Of a stretch of 64,000 bases of DNA, positions 18,490 through 27,903 are shown piece by piece; positions within the stretch are counted from its first letter, which is position 1; every line of letters begins with the position of its first letter. The notes beneath the pieces were generated by a model that worked only from the letters and a program-made list of their open reading frames with translations, did no database searches and was not told the DNA's origin. A program made the translations under genes and the position numbers. This DNA comes from Oceanotoga teriensis (GTDB lineage Bacteria; Thermotogota; Thermotogae; Petrotogales; Petrotogaceae): NCBI RefSeq assembly GCF_003148465.1, contig NZ_QGGI01000005.1, positions 1 through 64,000 of the forward strand, given 5' to 3'.

Positions 18490-18744
18490 ATGATGCATTA
18501 TTACTCAAATGGTTTTTTTGGAGGTGGTTTTATGTTTTTTATACTAATCGTAATAATCATCGCAATTGTTTGGATAATATTTAGAAATGAGAATAATAAT
18601 AGAAATTATTATGAAAACAGATATAGAAATATACCTAATGATAATATCGATGATAATTCTTTGAAAATTTTGAATGAAAGATACGCAAAAGGTGAAATAA
18701 GTGAAGATGAGTATCTCAGAATGAAGGAAAATATAAAAAAATAG
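18490..18744 (+). CDS. Small membrane protein with C-terminal SHOCT domain
   Basis: About 84 residues: a glycine- and aromatic-rich N-terminus (HYYSNGFFGGG), one membrane helix (about 14-32), an Asn/Arg/Tyr-rich linker, and a C-terminal SHOCT motif (LKILNERYAKGEISEDEY). SHOCT domains are short oligomerisation or targeting modules. ATG at 18490 has AGGAG 9 nt upstream; a second ATG follows directly. It is the first gene behind a CsoR operator and 9 nt before the csoR-like gene, so it may take part in copper/metal stress at the membrane (inference). Confidence 0.75.
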   Translation: MMHYYSNGFFGGGFMFFILIVIIIAIVWIIFRNENNNRNYYENRYRNIPNDNIDDNSLKILNERYAKGEISEDEYLRMKENIKK

Positions 18745-18753
18745 AGGTGCAAT

Positions 18754-19029
18754 ATGAAAAAACATCAAAATGCTTTAAAAATACTAAAAACAGCAAGAGG
18801 CCAAACAGAAGCCGCTATAAAAATGATAGAAGATGAAAAATATTGTATTGATATCTCTAATCAAGTACTTGCATCTATAGCTTTATTAAAAAAAGCTAAT
18901 ACAATTATTTTAAAAAATCATATAGAATCTTGCGTAAAAGAAGCCGCTTTTGGAAAAGATGAAAATGAAATAAATGAAAAACTTAAAGAACTTGAAAATG
19001 TTATAAGTTATCTCAATAAAAATATGTGA
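18754..19029 (+). CDS. csoR: CsoR-family metal-sensing repressor
   Basis: A 91-residue all-helical DUF156 protein. The Cu(I)-binding triad Cys31, His56, Cys60 (C-x24-H-x3-C) matches CsoR rather than the His-rich RcnR or sulfide-sensing CstR (which lacks the His). Apo-CsoR represses, and Cu(I) releases it from DNA. RARGQ-like helix 1 (ILKTARGQTEAAIKMIE) is typical. GAGGTG 6 nt before ATG. It is co-transcribed with the SHOCT gene from a promoter carrying a matching palindrome. No CopA or CopZ gene is in this window, so its other targets must be elsewhere. Confidence 0.9.
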   Translation: MKKHQNALKILKTARGQTEAAIKMIEDEKYCIDISNQVLASIALLKKANTIILKNHIESCVKEAAFGKDENEINEKLKELENVISYLNKNM

Positions 19030-19040
19030 TATTAATTTTG

Positions 19041-19072
19041 AAAGGTGAAGATTTTATTCTTCACCTTTTTTT
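19041..19072 (+). terminator. Intrinsic terminator after csoR
   Basis: aaaggtgaaga / tcttcaccttt, 11 bp with a 6-nt loop, followed by T8. It ends the SHOCT-csoR unit. Confidence 0.88.
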
Positions 19073-19194
19073 TATAAAAAAATTATACAAAAATATATAT
19101 TTTTTGATTCTCTTTCAAAAAATATGTAATGAAATAATGTTATAATAATATGGTGAATTAATAAGTTTTATGTTACATTTATCAAAAATAAAAA

Positions 19195-19223
19195 TTGACA
19201 ATTTTTAATTACATAAATAAATA
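19195..19223 (+). promoter_or_regulatory. Candidate polA promoter
   Basis: A consensus TTGACA at 19195-19200 is followed after 17 nt by TAAATA (19218-19223), a weak -10. The start codon of polA is 18 nt further, which would leave an unusually short leader. The rest of 19073-19194 is AT-rich with no other feature. Confidence 0.35.
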
Positions 19224-19240
19224 TACAAAGGAGATTTAAT

Positions 19241-21904
19241 ATGGCTGATTTATATTTAATAGATGGTTCTGGAATAGCTTATAGAGCATTTTTTGCTATA
19301 GGTAATTGGATGAGTACTTCTGATGGTAAACCAACAAATGCTATATTTGGTGTATCAAGAATGATGTTAAAAATTTTAAATGATTATATAAAAAAAGATG
19401 AAGATTCTATATTATTTGTTATGGATAAAAAGACAAAAACTTATAGACATGAATTACTTGAGAGTTATAAAGCTCAAAGGCCTAAAGCACCAGATGAATT
19501 TATTGCTCAACTTCCAAATATAAATGAAATGGTTGAAAATCTTGGAATAAATGTAATAGCCTTTGATAAATATGAAGCAGATGATGTAATAGCTACTGCA
19601 GCAATAAAATATAAAAATGATTATGATAATATTTTTATAATAACTTCTGATAAAGATATGATGCAATTAATAAAAGAGAATATTTTTATTTTGAGACCTG
19701 AAAAAGGCACTACCGACATTAAAAAATATGATTCAAAAGAAGTTAAAAATAAAATGGGTGTTTTCCCAAATCAAATTATAGATCTATTAGCTTTGATGGG
19801 TGATAGCTCTGATAATATACCAGGTGTGAAAGGGATAGGTATCAAAACTGCTCAAAAATTGCTTGCAGAATTCAAAACTCTTGAGAATATATATAAAAAT
19901 ATAGATTCAGTAAAAGGTGCAACTAAGAAAAAATTGATCGAAAATAAAGAGATGGCTTTTTTAAGTCAAAAGCTGGTTAAATTAATGTTGGATGCCCCTT
20001 TAGATTTTAAAAAAGAAGATATTTTATACACTGGCTATAAAAAAGAATTAAAAAAATTTCTTGAAAAATTAGAATTTTCATCCTTAATAAAAGAACTTGA
20101 ATTAGGTTCTTCAAATGATACTGAAAATAAAATTGATTATTCAAAAAAAGGAACTTATAAGGAATTAAAACCTGAAAATATAGATGAATTAATATCAATG
20201 ATGAAGAAAAATGATTTCATATGTTTTGATACAGAAACGACTTCTTTAGATCCATTTGAAGCCAAACTTTTAGGAATTGCCTTTTCATTTAAATCTTTTG
20301 AAGGATTTTATTTAAATTTAAAAAATATAAATGAAAATGAAAAGAAAAATATATTGAAAAAAATCATACCAATTTTAAATGAAAAAAAAGTAATAGGACA
20401 AAATTTAAAATATGATATTTCAATATTGAACAGGTATGGTTATACTATCAATAATCCATATTTTGATACTATGATAGCTGCTTATTTGATAAATCCTGAT
20501 TCAAGAAAATTTAATATGGATGATCTCGCACAAAAATATTTAAACTATACAACAAAAAAATATAAAGAAGTTATGAATGGAAAACTTTTTTCATCTACTC
20601 TTGAAGATATAGATGAAAAAACAGTGCTTGAATATGCAGCAGAAGATTCTGACATAACTTTTAGGCTTTATGAAGTACTTTCAAAAGAACTTCATAAAAA
20701 AGATTTAATAAAAATTTTCACGGAAATAGAAATGCCAATAGTTCCAATTCTTGCCAATATGGAGTTAAATGGTGTTTACTTTGATTCAGAAGATTTAAAA
20801 AAATTGAGTACAGAATATCAAAAAATATTGAATAAAATTGAAGAAAAAATGTCTAAATTTACCGGAGAAGAGTTTAATCCAAATTCTCCCAAACAAGTTG
20901 GAGAATTATTATTTGAAAAACTTGGCTTAAAAGGAAAGAAAAAAACAAAATCTGGTAATTATTCTACGGATGCAGAATCACTCGAATTATTAAAAAATGA
21001 TCATGAAATAATATCAGAAATACTTGAATATAGAAAATATCAAAAATTACTCTCAACTTATATAAATTCAATCCCAAAACTTATAAATAAAAAAACAGGT
21101 AGAGTCCATACTTCATTTAATCAAACAGGTACGGCAACTGGTAGATTAAGTAGTTCAGATCCAAATTTACAGAATCTACCAATAAGAGAACCTGAAGGAG
21201 AAAAAATAAGAAAAACTATTAAAGTACAAGATAACAATAATATATTGATAAGTGCAGATTATTCTCAAATAGAACTAAGAGTATTGGCTCACATATCACA
21301 AGACGAAGTTTTATTAAAAGCTTATAATACAAATGATGATATTCACAGTATCACAGCTTCAAAAATATTTAATGTAGATCAAAAAAACGTAGATTCTAAT
21401 ATGAGAAGAATAGGAAAAATGGTTAACTTTTCACTCGTATATGGTTCAACTCCTTACGGTCTTTCTCAAAAATTAAATATACCTTTTAAAGATGCGAAGT
21501 TATTCATAGATAGATATTTTGAACTTTATAAAGCTGTTGAAAAAAATCAAGAGGATTCTATCAATAAAGCTAAAGAAAATGGATTTGTAGAAACTCTTTT
21601 TGGCAGAAAAAGATTTATGAAAAATATAAGAACTGGATCTCATGATTTGAAAAGAATAACTATAAACACACCTATTCAAGGTACTGCAGCTGATATTATG
21701 AAAATAGCAATGATAAAACTTTTTAAAAATTTACCAGATTATGCAAAAATGATACTTCAAGTACATGATGAAATCTTAATAGAAGCTCCAGAAAATAAAA
21801 AAGAAGAAATCAAAAATATATTAGTTGACTGTATGGAAAATTCTGTAAAACTTTCTGTTCCTTTAAAAGTCGATGTTTCCTTTGGAAAAATATGGAATAA
21901 ATAA
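19241..21904 (+). CDS. polA: DNA polymerase I
   Basis: Fills gaps and removes RNA primers. The 887 residues contain three domains: 5'-3' exonuclease (1-~285; YEADDVIAT, SDKDMMQL, GDSSDNIPGVKGIG), 3'-5' exonuclease (about 300-470; FICFDTETTSLD with the metal-binding Asp and Glu present, so proofreading is probably active), and polymerase (about 500-887; TATGRLSSSDPNLQNLPIR, SADYSQIELRVLAHIS, the O-helix RRIGKMVNFSLVYG, and VHDEILIEAP). Length and order are standard. ATG with AAGGAG 8 nt upstream. It forms a single-gene unit. Confidence 0.97.
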   Translation: MADLYLIDGSGIAYRAFFAIGNWMSTSDGKPTNAIFGVSRMMLKILNDYIKKDEDSILFVMDKKTKTYRHELLESYKAQRPKAPDEFIAQLPNINEMVENLGINVIAFDKYEADDVIATAAIKYKNDYDNIFIITSDKDMMQLIKENIFILRPEKGTTDIKKYDSKEVKNKMGVFPNQIIDLLALMGDSSDNIPGVKGIGIKTAQKLLAEFKTLENIYKNIDSVKGATKKKLIENKEMAFLSQKLVKLMLDAPLDFKKEDILYTGYKKELKKFLEKLEFSSLIKELELGSSNDTENKIDYSKKGTYKELKPENIDELISMMKKNDFICFDTETTSLDPFEAKLLGIAFSFKSFEGFYLNLKNINENEKKNILKKIIPILNEKKVIGQNLKYDISILNRYGYTINNPYFDTMIAAYLINPDSRKFNMDDLAQKYLNYTTKKYKEVMNGKLFSSTLEDIDEKTVLEYAAEDSDITFRLYEVLSKELHKKDLIKIFTEIEMPIVPILANMELNGVYFDSEDLKKLSTEYQKILNKIEEKMSKFTGEEFNPNSPKQVGELLFEKLGLKGKKKTKSGNYSTDAESLELLKNDHEIISEILEYRKYQKLLSTYINSIPKLINKKTGRVHTSFNQTGTATGRLSSSDPNLQNLPIREPEGEKIRKTIKVQDNNNILISADYSQIELRVLAHISQDEVLLKAYNTNDDIHSITASKIFNVDQKNVDSNMRRIGKMVNFSLVYGSTPYGLSQKLNIPFKDAKLFIDRYFELYKAVEKNQEDSINKAKENGFVETLFGRKRFMKNIRTGSHDLKRITINTPIQGTAADIMKIAMIKLFKNLPDYAKMILQVHDEILIEAPENKKEEIKNILVDCMENSVKLSVPLKVDVSFGKIWNK

Positions 21905-21978
21905 TTGTTAATTTTTTTAACTTTATTTTTTTTAAACCCGTTTTTTGATATAATTTTTATATAATCTATTCAAAATAC

Positions 21979-21998
21979 GGGCGAACTAAAGTTCGCCC
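21979..21998 (+). other. GC-rich hairpin in the rimO leader
   Basis: gggcgaac-taaa-gttcgccc, a perfect 8-bp stem with a tetraloop, lies about 25 nt downstream of a TATAAT (21949-21954) and 33 nt before the rimO start. It lacks a following T tract, so it is not a normal terminator. It could stabilise the mRNA or serve as a weak attenuator. Confidence 0.55.
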
Positions 21999-22030
21999 TA
22001 ATGTCTGATGTAAATTGTGGAGGTTAACAA

Positions 22031-23332
22031 ATGGAAAAGTTTCATATTGTAAGACTCGGTTGTCCAAAAAATGATGCTGATATGGATATACTGAGAGGTA
22101 TTTTAGAAAACAAAGGTTATAAATACGAAGAAAATGCAGAAAATTCAGATATGATAATAATAGATACATGCGGTTTTATAGAAAACTCTAAAAAAGAATC
22201 TATAGATACTATATTTGAATATAATTCATTAAAAGAAAATAATCCCGCTTTAAAAATAATTCCTATTGGTTGTATGATTGAAAGATATTATGATGAATTT
22301 AGAGAAGAATTAAATGAAGCTGATGGATTGTTTGGAGTTATAACTCCTCAAATGATAGTTGATAAAATAGAAAATAATGAATTTTTTTATAAACATCCTT
22401 TTCCCATCGACACATATAAATGTGAATATAGATATATACCTGAAACTCCATATGCTTATGTGAAAATATCAGATGGTTGTTCAAGAAAATGTGCTTTTTG
22501 TTCTATTCCTTATTTTAAAGGTGATCCAAAAAGTAGAGAAATCGAAGATATAAAAAAAGAAGTTGAATTTCTTATAAAAAATGGAAAAAAAGAAATAATA
22601 CTTGTATCACAAGATAATACTCTATATGGTGCAGATCTTTATGGAAAACAAAGTTTACCTAAACTTTTGAATGAACTGAATAAAATAGATGGTGATTTTT
22701 GGATAAGGGTTATGTATCTTCACCCCGATTTTATAAATGATGAAATAATAGATGCCATACATAATAACGATAAAATCTTAAACTATTTTGATATTCCTAT
22801 GCAAACAGGTTCAAATAAAATGTTAAAAGCCATGGGTAGAATAAAGATGAGGGAAAATTTATTAGAAATTGTAAAAAAAGTTAGAAAAGTTCCTTCAATT
22901 CTAAGAACTTCTATAATAGTTGGTTTTCCTGGTGAAACTGATGAAGATTTCAAAGAGCTCTTAGATTTTGTAGATAAAGTTGAATTCGATAAACTTGGAG
23001 CTTTCATATATTCACCAGAAGAAGGAACTCCTTCTTATAATTTTAAAAATAAAGTAGATGAAGAAACAAAAGCTGAAAGATTAGATGAATTAATGTCTTT
23101 ACAAAAAGATATTTCAAATATAAACTTAAAAAAATTTGAAAATCAAATTATAAAATGTATACTCGAAGAAGAAAATGATGGAGTATACATAGCAAGATCT
23201 TGGATGGATGCACCTGAAATAGATGGAAATGTGTTTTTCAAAAGCAAAAAAGACTTATTAAAAGGATCTTTAATTAAAATAAAAATAAATGAAACTTTTG
23301 ATTATGATATGGAAGGAGAATTAGTAGATTGA
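22031..23332 (+). CDS. rimO: Ribosomal protein S12 methylthiotransferase RimO
   Basis: Radical-SAM enzyme that adds a methylthio group to the conserved Asp of uS12. N-terminal UPF0004 domain with the three cluster cysteines (LGCPKNDAD, DTCGF, IGCM), radical-SAM motif DGCSRKCAFCSIP, and C-terminal TRAM domain. The CPKNxxD start and the 433-residue length separate it from MiaB. It is first in a chain rimO-pgsA-thpR-recA-recX-rny with overlaps or gaps under 35 nt, so one transcript is likely. Confidence 0.94.
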   Translation: MEKFHIVRLGCPKNDADMDILRGILENKGYKYEENAENSDMIIIDTCGFIENSKKESIDTIFEYNSLKENNPALKIIPIGCMIERYYDEFREELNEADGLFGVITPQMIVDKIENNEFFYKHPFPIDTYKCEYRYIPETPYAYVKISDGCSRKCAFCSIPYFKGDPKSREIEDIKKEVEFLIKNGKKEIILVSQDNTLYGADLYGKQSLPKLLNELNKIDGDFWIRVMYLHPDFINDEIIDAIHNNDKILNYFDIPMQTGSNKMLKAMGRIKMRENLLEIVKKVRKVPSILRTSIIVGFPGETDEDFKELLDFVDKVEFDKLGAFIYSPEEGTPSYNFKNKVDEETKAERLDELMSLQKDISNINLKKFENQIIKCILEEENDGVYIARSWMDAPEIDGNVFFKSKKDLLKGSLIKIKINETFDYDMEGELVD

Positions 23333-23844
23333 ATATACCTAATTGGTTATCATTTTCAAGAATTTTAGCAGTATTTCCATTGTATATATTAACTGTTATG
23401 GGTGAAAATTATTTTTTACCAGCCCTCATAGTATTCATAATAGCTTCTTTCACAGATCTATTAGATGGCTGGATTGCAAGAAAATATAATATGGTTACAG
23501 ATCTTGGAAAATTTTTTGACCAAATAGCAGATAAAATAATGATAAATGCTGTTTTAATATCATTACTTACCATTGGATTTGTGCCTGGTTGGTTTGTTGC
23601 AATAATAGTAGTTAGAGATACTTTCGTAAGTGGATTGAGAATGTTTCTTGCAAATAAAAATATAGTAGTTGCTGCAGATAAATTTGGAAAACTAAAAACA
23701 TTTTTACAAATAGTTTTAATAATTGCTATATATTTGAATTTCTCTATCTTATTAAACAATGTATTAATATATACAACAGCTTTTGTAAGTTTATTTTCTG
23801 GTTTTAACTATTTAATAAAAAACAAAGAAGGCTTTAAAATGTAA
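23329..23844 (+). CDS. pgsA: CDP-diacylglycerol-glycerol-3-phosphate 3-phosphatidyltransferase
   Basis: Makes phosphatidylglycerol phosphate, the first step to PG. The 171-residue membrane protein starts NIPNWLSFSRI and carries the CDP-alcohol phosphotransferase motif D-x2-DG-x2-AR-x8-G-x3-D-x3-D in LLDGWIARKY...DLGKFFDQIADK. TTG start at 23329 overlaps the rimO stop (4-nt overlap) and follows GGAAGGAG. Neighbours rimO and recA are typical of Thermotogota and Firmicutes. Confidence 0.93.
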   Translation: MNIPNWLSFSRILAVFPLYILTVMGENYFLPALIVFIIASFTDLLDGWIARKYNMVTDLGKFFDQIADKIMINAVLISLLTIGFVPGWFVAIIVVRDTFVSGLRMFLANKNIVVAADKFGKLKTFLQIVLIIAIYLNFSILLNNVLIYTTAFVSLFSGFNYLIKNKEGFKM

Positions 23845-23875
23845 ACAAAAAAAGGTGGCGGAGGGGTGTATTCAA

Positions 23876-24463
23876 ATGATGGAAAATAGAAATTCAATAA
23901 GAACTTTTATTGCTATAGAGTCTAATGAAGAACAAAGAAATCTTTTAACTGATAGCATATTAAAACTCGATAGAATGGGTTTTAAATCAAATTGGACTAA
24001 GAGAGAAAATATACATCTAACTTTATTTTTTCTTGGTAATTTAAATATGTCTTTAATAGCAAAATTAGCTTATAAAATAGGCGAAAGAATTTCAGGTTTC
24101 CCAACTTTTGTTTACACCACGAGAGGAATAGGTTACTTTTCTTTTGAGAATGAACCAAAAAGCATATGGTTCGGAGTAGAAGAAGAACAAATTCTAAAAG
24201 GTCTTTATTCAGAAATAAAGAAATCTTTATTACTTTTAAATATTAATGTTAAAGACGAAAAGTTTGTTCCACATATAACTTTGGGAAGGGTCAAAAAACA
24301 CCCCGAACATTGGGATACTCTTATAAAATCTATAAGCTTTGAACCAATACAGATACCTGTAAACTCTGTAGGAATTTTTTCATCTACACTAACAAAAACA
24401 GGTCCTGTATATAAAAAGCTTTACAGTATTGACTTTGAAGGAGGCGTAATAATAAATGGCTAA
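23876..24463 (+). CDS. thpR: RNA 2',3'-cyclic phosphodiesterase ThpR (2H family)
   Basis: Two HxT motifs define the 2H phosphoesterase fold: HLTLFFLG (first half) and HITLGR (second half). The start region [10 protein letters not shown] is also typical. The family opens 2',3'-cyclic phosphates and was first described as a 2'-5' RNA ligase. ATG at 23876 (or 23879) is preferred over the upstream GTG at 23855 because GAGGGG lies 9 nt before it. It overlaps recA by 8 nt at the 3' end. Confidence 0.9.
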   Translation: MMENRNSIRTFIAIESNEEQRNLLTDSILKLDRMGFKSNWTKRENIHLTLFFLGNLNMSLIAKLAYKIGERISGFPTFVYTTRGIGYFSFENEPKSIWFGVEEEQILKGLYSEIKKSLLLLNINVKDEKFVPHITLGRVKKHPEHWDTLIKSISFEPIQIPVNSVGIFSSTLTKTGPVYKKLYSIDFEGGVIING

Positions 24464-25589
24464 GAAAAAAACAACAAATAATAATGATAATAACAAAGAT
24501 CAATTATTAGAAAAATTGGTAAAAGAACTTGAAAAAAGTCATGGTACAGGTTCTGTTATGATAATGGGACAAGGTGTAGATAATAATAATATATCTACTA
24601 TACCAAGCGGTTGTTTATCTTTAGATGTCGCACTTGGTGTTGGAGGGTTTCCTCGTGGAAGAATAATAGAGGTTTATGGTAATGAAAGCTCAGGAAAAAC
24701 TACTCTTACTCTTCAAGCACTCGCAGAAGTTCAAAAAAATAATGGTATAGCTGCATTTGTAGATGCAGAACATGCTCTTGATGTTGAATATGCTAAAAAA
24801 TTGGGTGTAAATATTGATAAATTAATAGTTTCTCAACCTGATTTTGGAGAACAAGCATTAGAAATAGTTGATTCTCTTGTAAGATCAAATGTTGTAGATA
24901 TGGTTGTTGTAGACTCAGTAGCTGCTTTAGTTCCAAAAACTGAAATCGAAGGTGCTATGGGAGATTCTCATGTTGGTTTACAAGCGAGATTAATGTCTCA
25001 AGCCTTAAGAAAATTAGCGGGAAGTGTTAGTAAATCTAAAACTATAGTAGTCTTTATAAACCAAGTTAGAATGAAAATTGGAGTTATGTATGGTAGCCCA
25101 GAAACAACTACAGGAGGAGTAGCTCTAAAATTTTATTCTACTATAAGAGTCGAAGTAAGACGTGGTTCTCAGATAAGAGAAGGAAAGGATGCTGTTGGAA
25201 ATGAAACAACTTTAAAAGTTGTGAAAAACAAAGTTGCACCTCCTTTTAAAGAAGCAAAAGTAGATATGATCTATGGAAAAGGTATTGCAAAAGAATATGA
25301 TATCTTTAATCTTGCAGTCGAAAATGAATTTATTCAAAGAAAAGGAGCTTGGTTTTCTTATATAAATGAAAATGAAGAAGAAGTAAGTATAGGACAGGGA
25401 AAACTAAACTCTGTAAATTATCTAATGGAAAACCCTGAATTACTCGATTATCTTGAATATAAAATAAGAAAAAAAATGGAAATAGCAGTTCCAGAAGATC
25501 TCGAAGAGATGTTTAAAGATAAATCTAAAAAAAATAAAAAAGAAGAAGTAAAAGAAGATGCTGGTGAAGTAAAAAAAGATGAAAAATAA
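24456..25589 (+). CDS. recA: Recombinase RecA
   Basis: Strand-exchange ATPase for recombination and SOS signalling. It has the GNESSGKTT Walker [21 protein letters not shown] (Walker B), MSQALRKL, and the L2/ATP-cap region GGVALKFY. The acidic/Lys-rich C-terminal tail is usual. Upstream GAAGGAGG. No SOS-box-like sequence can sit directly upstream because the gene starts inside thpR, so its expression depends on the rimO-led transcript or an internal promoter. Confidence 0.98.
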   Translation: MAKKKTTNNNDNNKDQLLEKLVKELEKSHGTGSVMIMGQGVDNNNISTIPSGCLSLDVALGVGGFPRGRIIEVYGNESSGKTTLTLQALAEVQKNNGIAAFVDAEHALDVEYAKKLGVNIDKLIVSQPDFGEQALEIVDSLVRSNVVDMVVVDSVAALVPKTEIEGAMGDSHVGLQARLMSQALRKLAGSVSKSKTIVVFINQVRMKIGVMYGSPETTTGGVALKFYSTIRVEVRRGSQIREGKDAVGNETTLKVVKNKVAPPFKEAKVDMIYGKGIAKEYDIFNLAVENEFIQRKGAWFSYINENEEEVSIGQGKLNSVNYLMENPELLDYLEYKIRKKMEIAVPEDLEEMFKDKSKKNKKEEVKEDAGEVKKDEK

Positions 25590-26046
25590 AAAAATAGACC
25601 CAGATGACCCAGCAGCTGTTGAAAAAGCTGCTGCTTCTTTATTAAAATATAGAATGCGTTCTGAACATGAATTAAAGTTTAGATTAAAAATGAAAGGATA
25701 TTCAGAACAAAATATAGAAAATTTAATAAAAAAATTAAAAAAACATAACATTATAAATGATAATATGTTTGCATATTATTATTCTTATGATAAAATTACA
25801 TTGAGCGAAAAAGGTCCTAAGTATGTTTTCATAGAACTTAAGAAACTTGGTGTAGATGAATCAATAATTTATACCACCCTTGAAAAAATAAAAGAAGAAG
25901 TCGACATTTATGAAATTGCAAAAAATGTTTCTTCAAAATATTATCAAAAAACAAAAGATATTTTAAAAACAAAAAACTATTTATTCAGACGAGGATTCGA
26001 AACCGATACAATAGAATTCGTGATTAGAGATTTAGGAGGTGACTAA
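25579..26046 (+). CDS. recX: Regulatory protein RecX
   Basis: A 155-residue helical protein with the three-helix repeats of Rec[28 protein letters not shown], then [20 protein letters not shown], then [19 protein letters not shown]. It binds RecA filaments and usually inhibits them. Its ATG overlaps the recA 3' end by 11 nt, so the two are translationally coupled, the standard arrangement. Confidence 0.9.
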   Translation: MKNKKIDPDDPAAVEKAAASLLKYRMRSEHELKFRLKMKGYSEQNIENLIKKLKKHNIINDNMFAYYYSYDKITLSEKGPKYVFIELKKLGVDESIIYTTLEKIKEEVDIYEIAKNVSSKYYQKTKDILKTKNYLFRRGFETDTIEFVIRDLGGD

Positions 26047-27597
26047 ATGTTAGTAATCCAAATAATTATTACTTTAATAATTGCAATAATTACACTTTTT
26101 ATTGGATTATATATGGGAAATTCGAAATTTATTTCTACTTTAAAAACAAAAAAAGAAGAGCTTGAAGAAGATATTGCAAAAGCAAGAGTTGAAGCTGCTA
26201 AAATAAGGGAAAAAGCCTTAGAAGAAGCATCTGCAATAAAGAAAAAAGAAATTGTAGAAGCGAGAGAAGAAGTTCATAAATTAAGACAATCATTTGATTC
26301 AGAAGTTAAACAACAAAAAGAGGATCTAAAAAATCAAGAAGAAAGACTCATAAGAAAAGAAGAAAATATAGATAGAAAAGATCAAAATATTGAAAAATTA
26401 AAAGAAAAACTTGAAACTGAGAAAACTGAAATAGAAGAAATTAAAACTCAAGCAAAAGAAAAATTAAATGAAATTGCCAATTTGAGTGAAAATGAAGCAA
26501 AAGAAATTGTTATGAATGAGGTAAAAGAAAAATATGAAAGTGATTTAGCATTGAAATTCAAAGAAATTAAAGATCAATATGAAGAAGATGCAAAAAAATA
26601 TGCTAAATGGGTTATAACAACATCTATTCAAAGATACGCTTCAGATATAACATCAGAAATTACAACATCTACTGTAGTTTTACCAACCGATGATATGAAA
26701 GGTAGAATAATAGGTAGAGAAGGAAGAAATATTAGAACCTTTGAAAAGCTCACTGGAACAGATTTAATAATTGATGATACACCTGAAATAGTAGTTCTTT
26801 CATGTTTTAATCCATTGAGACGTGAAATAGCTAAAAGATCTTTAGAAATGCTAGTGGCAGATGGAAGAATACATCCAGCAAGAATAGAAGAAATGTATGA
26901 AAAATCGAAAAAAGAAGTTGAAGAATATATAAAAGAAGCTGGTAAAGAAGCAGTCATGAGAGTTGGAATAAAACCACCTCATTCTGAATTAGTTAAACTT
27001 CTTGGAAGATTAAAATTTAGAACAAGTTATGGTCAAGATGTTTTAGAACATTCTATAGAAGTTGCACAATTTGCCGGTTTAATGGCTTCCGAACTTGGTT
27101 TAAATGTTGAACTTGCAAAAAGAGCTGCTCTTTTCCATGATATAGGTAAAGCTATTGATCATGAAGTTGAAGGTTCTCATGCAGTTGTAGGTGGCCAAAT
27201 AGCTAAAAGATATAATGAGAAAATCGAAGTTGTCAATGGTATACAATATCATCACAATGAAGTAGATGCCATGACACCTGAAGCTGTTTTGGTTGGAGCT
27301 GCTGATGCATTATCAGCTGCAAGACCTGGGGCAAGACGTGAAACTTTAGAAAATTATGTCAGAAGAATAGAACAATTAGAAGAAATAGCAAAATCATTTA
27401 GATATGTTGATAAAGCTTATGCTATACAGGCTGGCCGTGAATTAAGAATAATAGTTCAACCTGATAAAATAGAAGATGCGATGGCTGAAAAATTAGCACA
27501 AGATATTTCCATACAAATAGAAGAAAAGATGCAGTATCCAGGAGTAATAAAAGTAACAGTTATCAGAGAAAAAAGATCAGTTTCTTATGCCAGTTAA
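26047..27597 (+). CDS. rny: Ribonuclease Y
   Basis: Membrane-anchored endoribonuclease that starts mRNA decay. N-terminal helix (about 3-25), long charged coiled coil (about 30-200), KH domain with GRIIGREGRNIRTFE, then HD domain with LFHDIGKAID and VEGSHAVVGG. The 516 residues are the normal length. It starts directly after the recX stop (GGAGGTGACTAAATG). It ends the operon before a strong shared terminator. Confidence 0.96.
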   Translation: MLVIQIIITLIIAIITLFIGLYMGNSKFISTLKTKKEELEEDIAKARVEAAKIREKALEEASAIKKKEIVEAREEVHKLRQSFDSEVKQQKEDLKNQEERLIRKEENIDRKDQNIEKLKEKLETEKTEIEEIKTQAKEKLNEIANLSENEAKEIVMNEVKEKYESDLALKFKEIKDQYEEDAKKYAKWVITTSIQRYASDITSEITTSTVVLPTDDMKGRIIGREGRNIRTFEKLTGTDLIIDDTPEIVVLSCFNPLRREIAKRSLEMLVADGRIHPARIEEMYEKSKKEVEEYIKEAGKEAVMRVGIKPPHSELVKLLGRLKFRTSYGQDVLEHSIEVAQFAGLMASELGLNVELAKRAALFHDIGKAIDHEVEGSHAVVGGQIAKRYNEKIEVVNGIQYHHNEVDAMTPEAVLVGAADALSAARPGARRETLENYVRRIEQLEEIAKSFRYVDKAYAIQAGRELRIIVQPDKIEDAMAEKLAQDISIQIEEKMQYPGVIKVTVIREKRSVSYAS

Positions 27598-27628
27598 AAA
27601 AGCTTGCACTTTCGTGCAAGCTTTTTTA
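27595..27628. terminator. Shared bidirectional terminator of rny and the feo operon
   Basis: aaaaagcttgcac-tttc-gtgcaagcttttt: a perfect stem of at least 13 bp between convergent genes, touching both stop codons. Confidence 0.92.
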
Positions 27629-27898
27629 ATTTTTATACTTTAATAAATTTTTACCCTCTTCTGTTAAAACTATTTTTGGCATTACAAATGTTTTTATCGA
27701 ACATGAACTATTTATGCTACATATTCTACAATTAGAACTTATACACGTTTCTGTATTTAAAAATTTTATATAGTTCATATCTCTTAACAAAAAAATCAAA
27801 TTTTTTATTTCAAAAACTTCTTTATCCATTATTTTAGAAATTTCATAATAAGTAGATATATTATTTTTTTCTATGATGGATAAAAGTTCTATAATCAT
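27626..27898 (-). CDS. feoC: FeoC-like winged-helix protein with four cysteines
   Basis: A 90-residue protein with an N-terminal winged helix (MIIELLSIIEKNNISTYYEISKIM...) and a cysteine cluster C52-x4-C57-x2-C60-x5-C66. FeoC proteins bind an Fe-S cluster or act as small regulators/stabilisers of FeoB. ATG at 27898 is preferred because AAGGTG lies 8 nt upstream; the GTG at 27907 overlaps the feoB stop and has no spaced ribosome binding site. Last gene of the feo operon. Confidence 0.8.
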   Translation of the reverse strand: MIIELLSIIEKNNISTYYEISKIMDKEVFEIKNLIFLLRDMNYIKFLNTETCISSNCRICSINSSCSIKTFVMPKIVLTEEGKNLLKYKN

Positions 27899-27903
27899 AT
27901 AGC

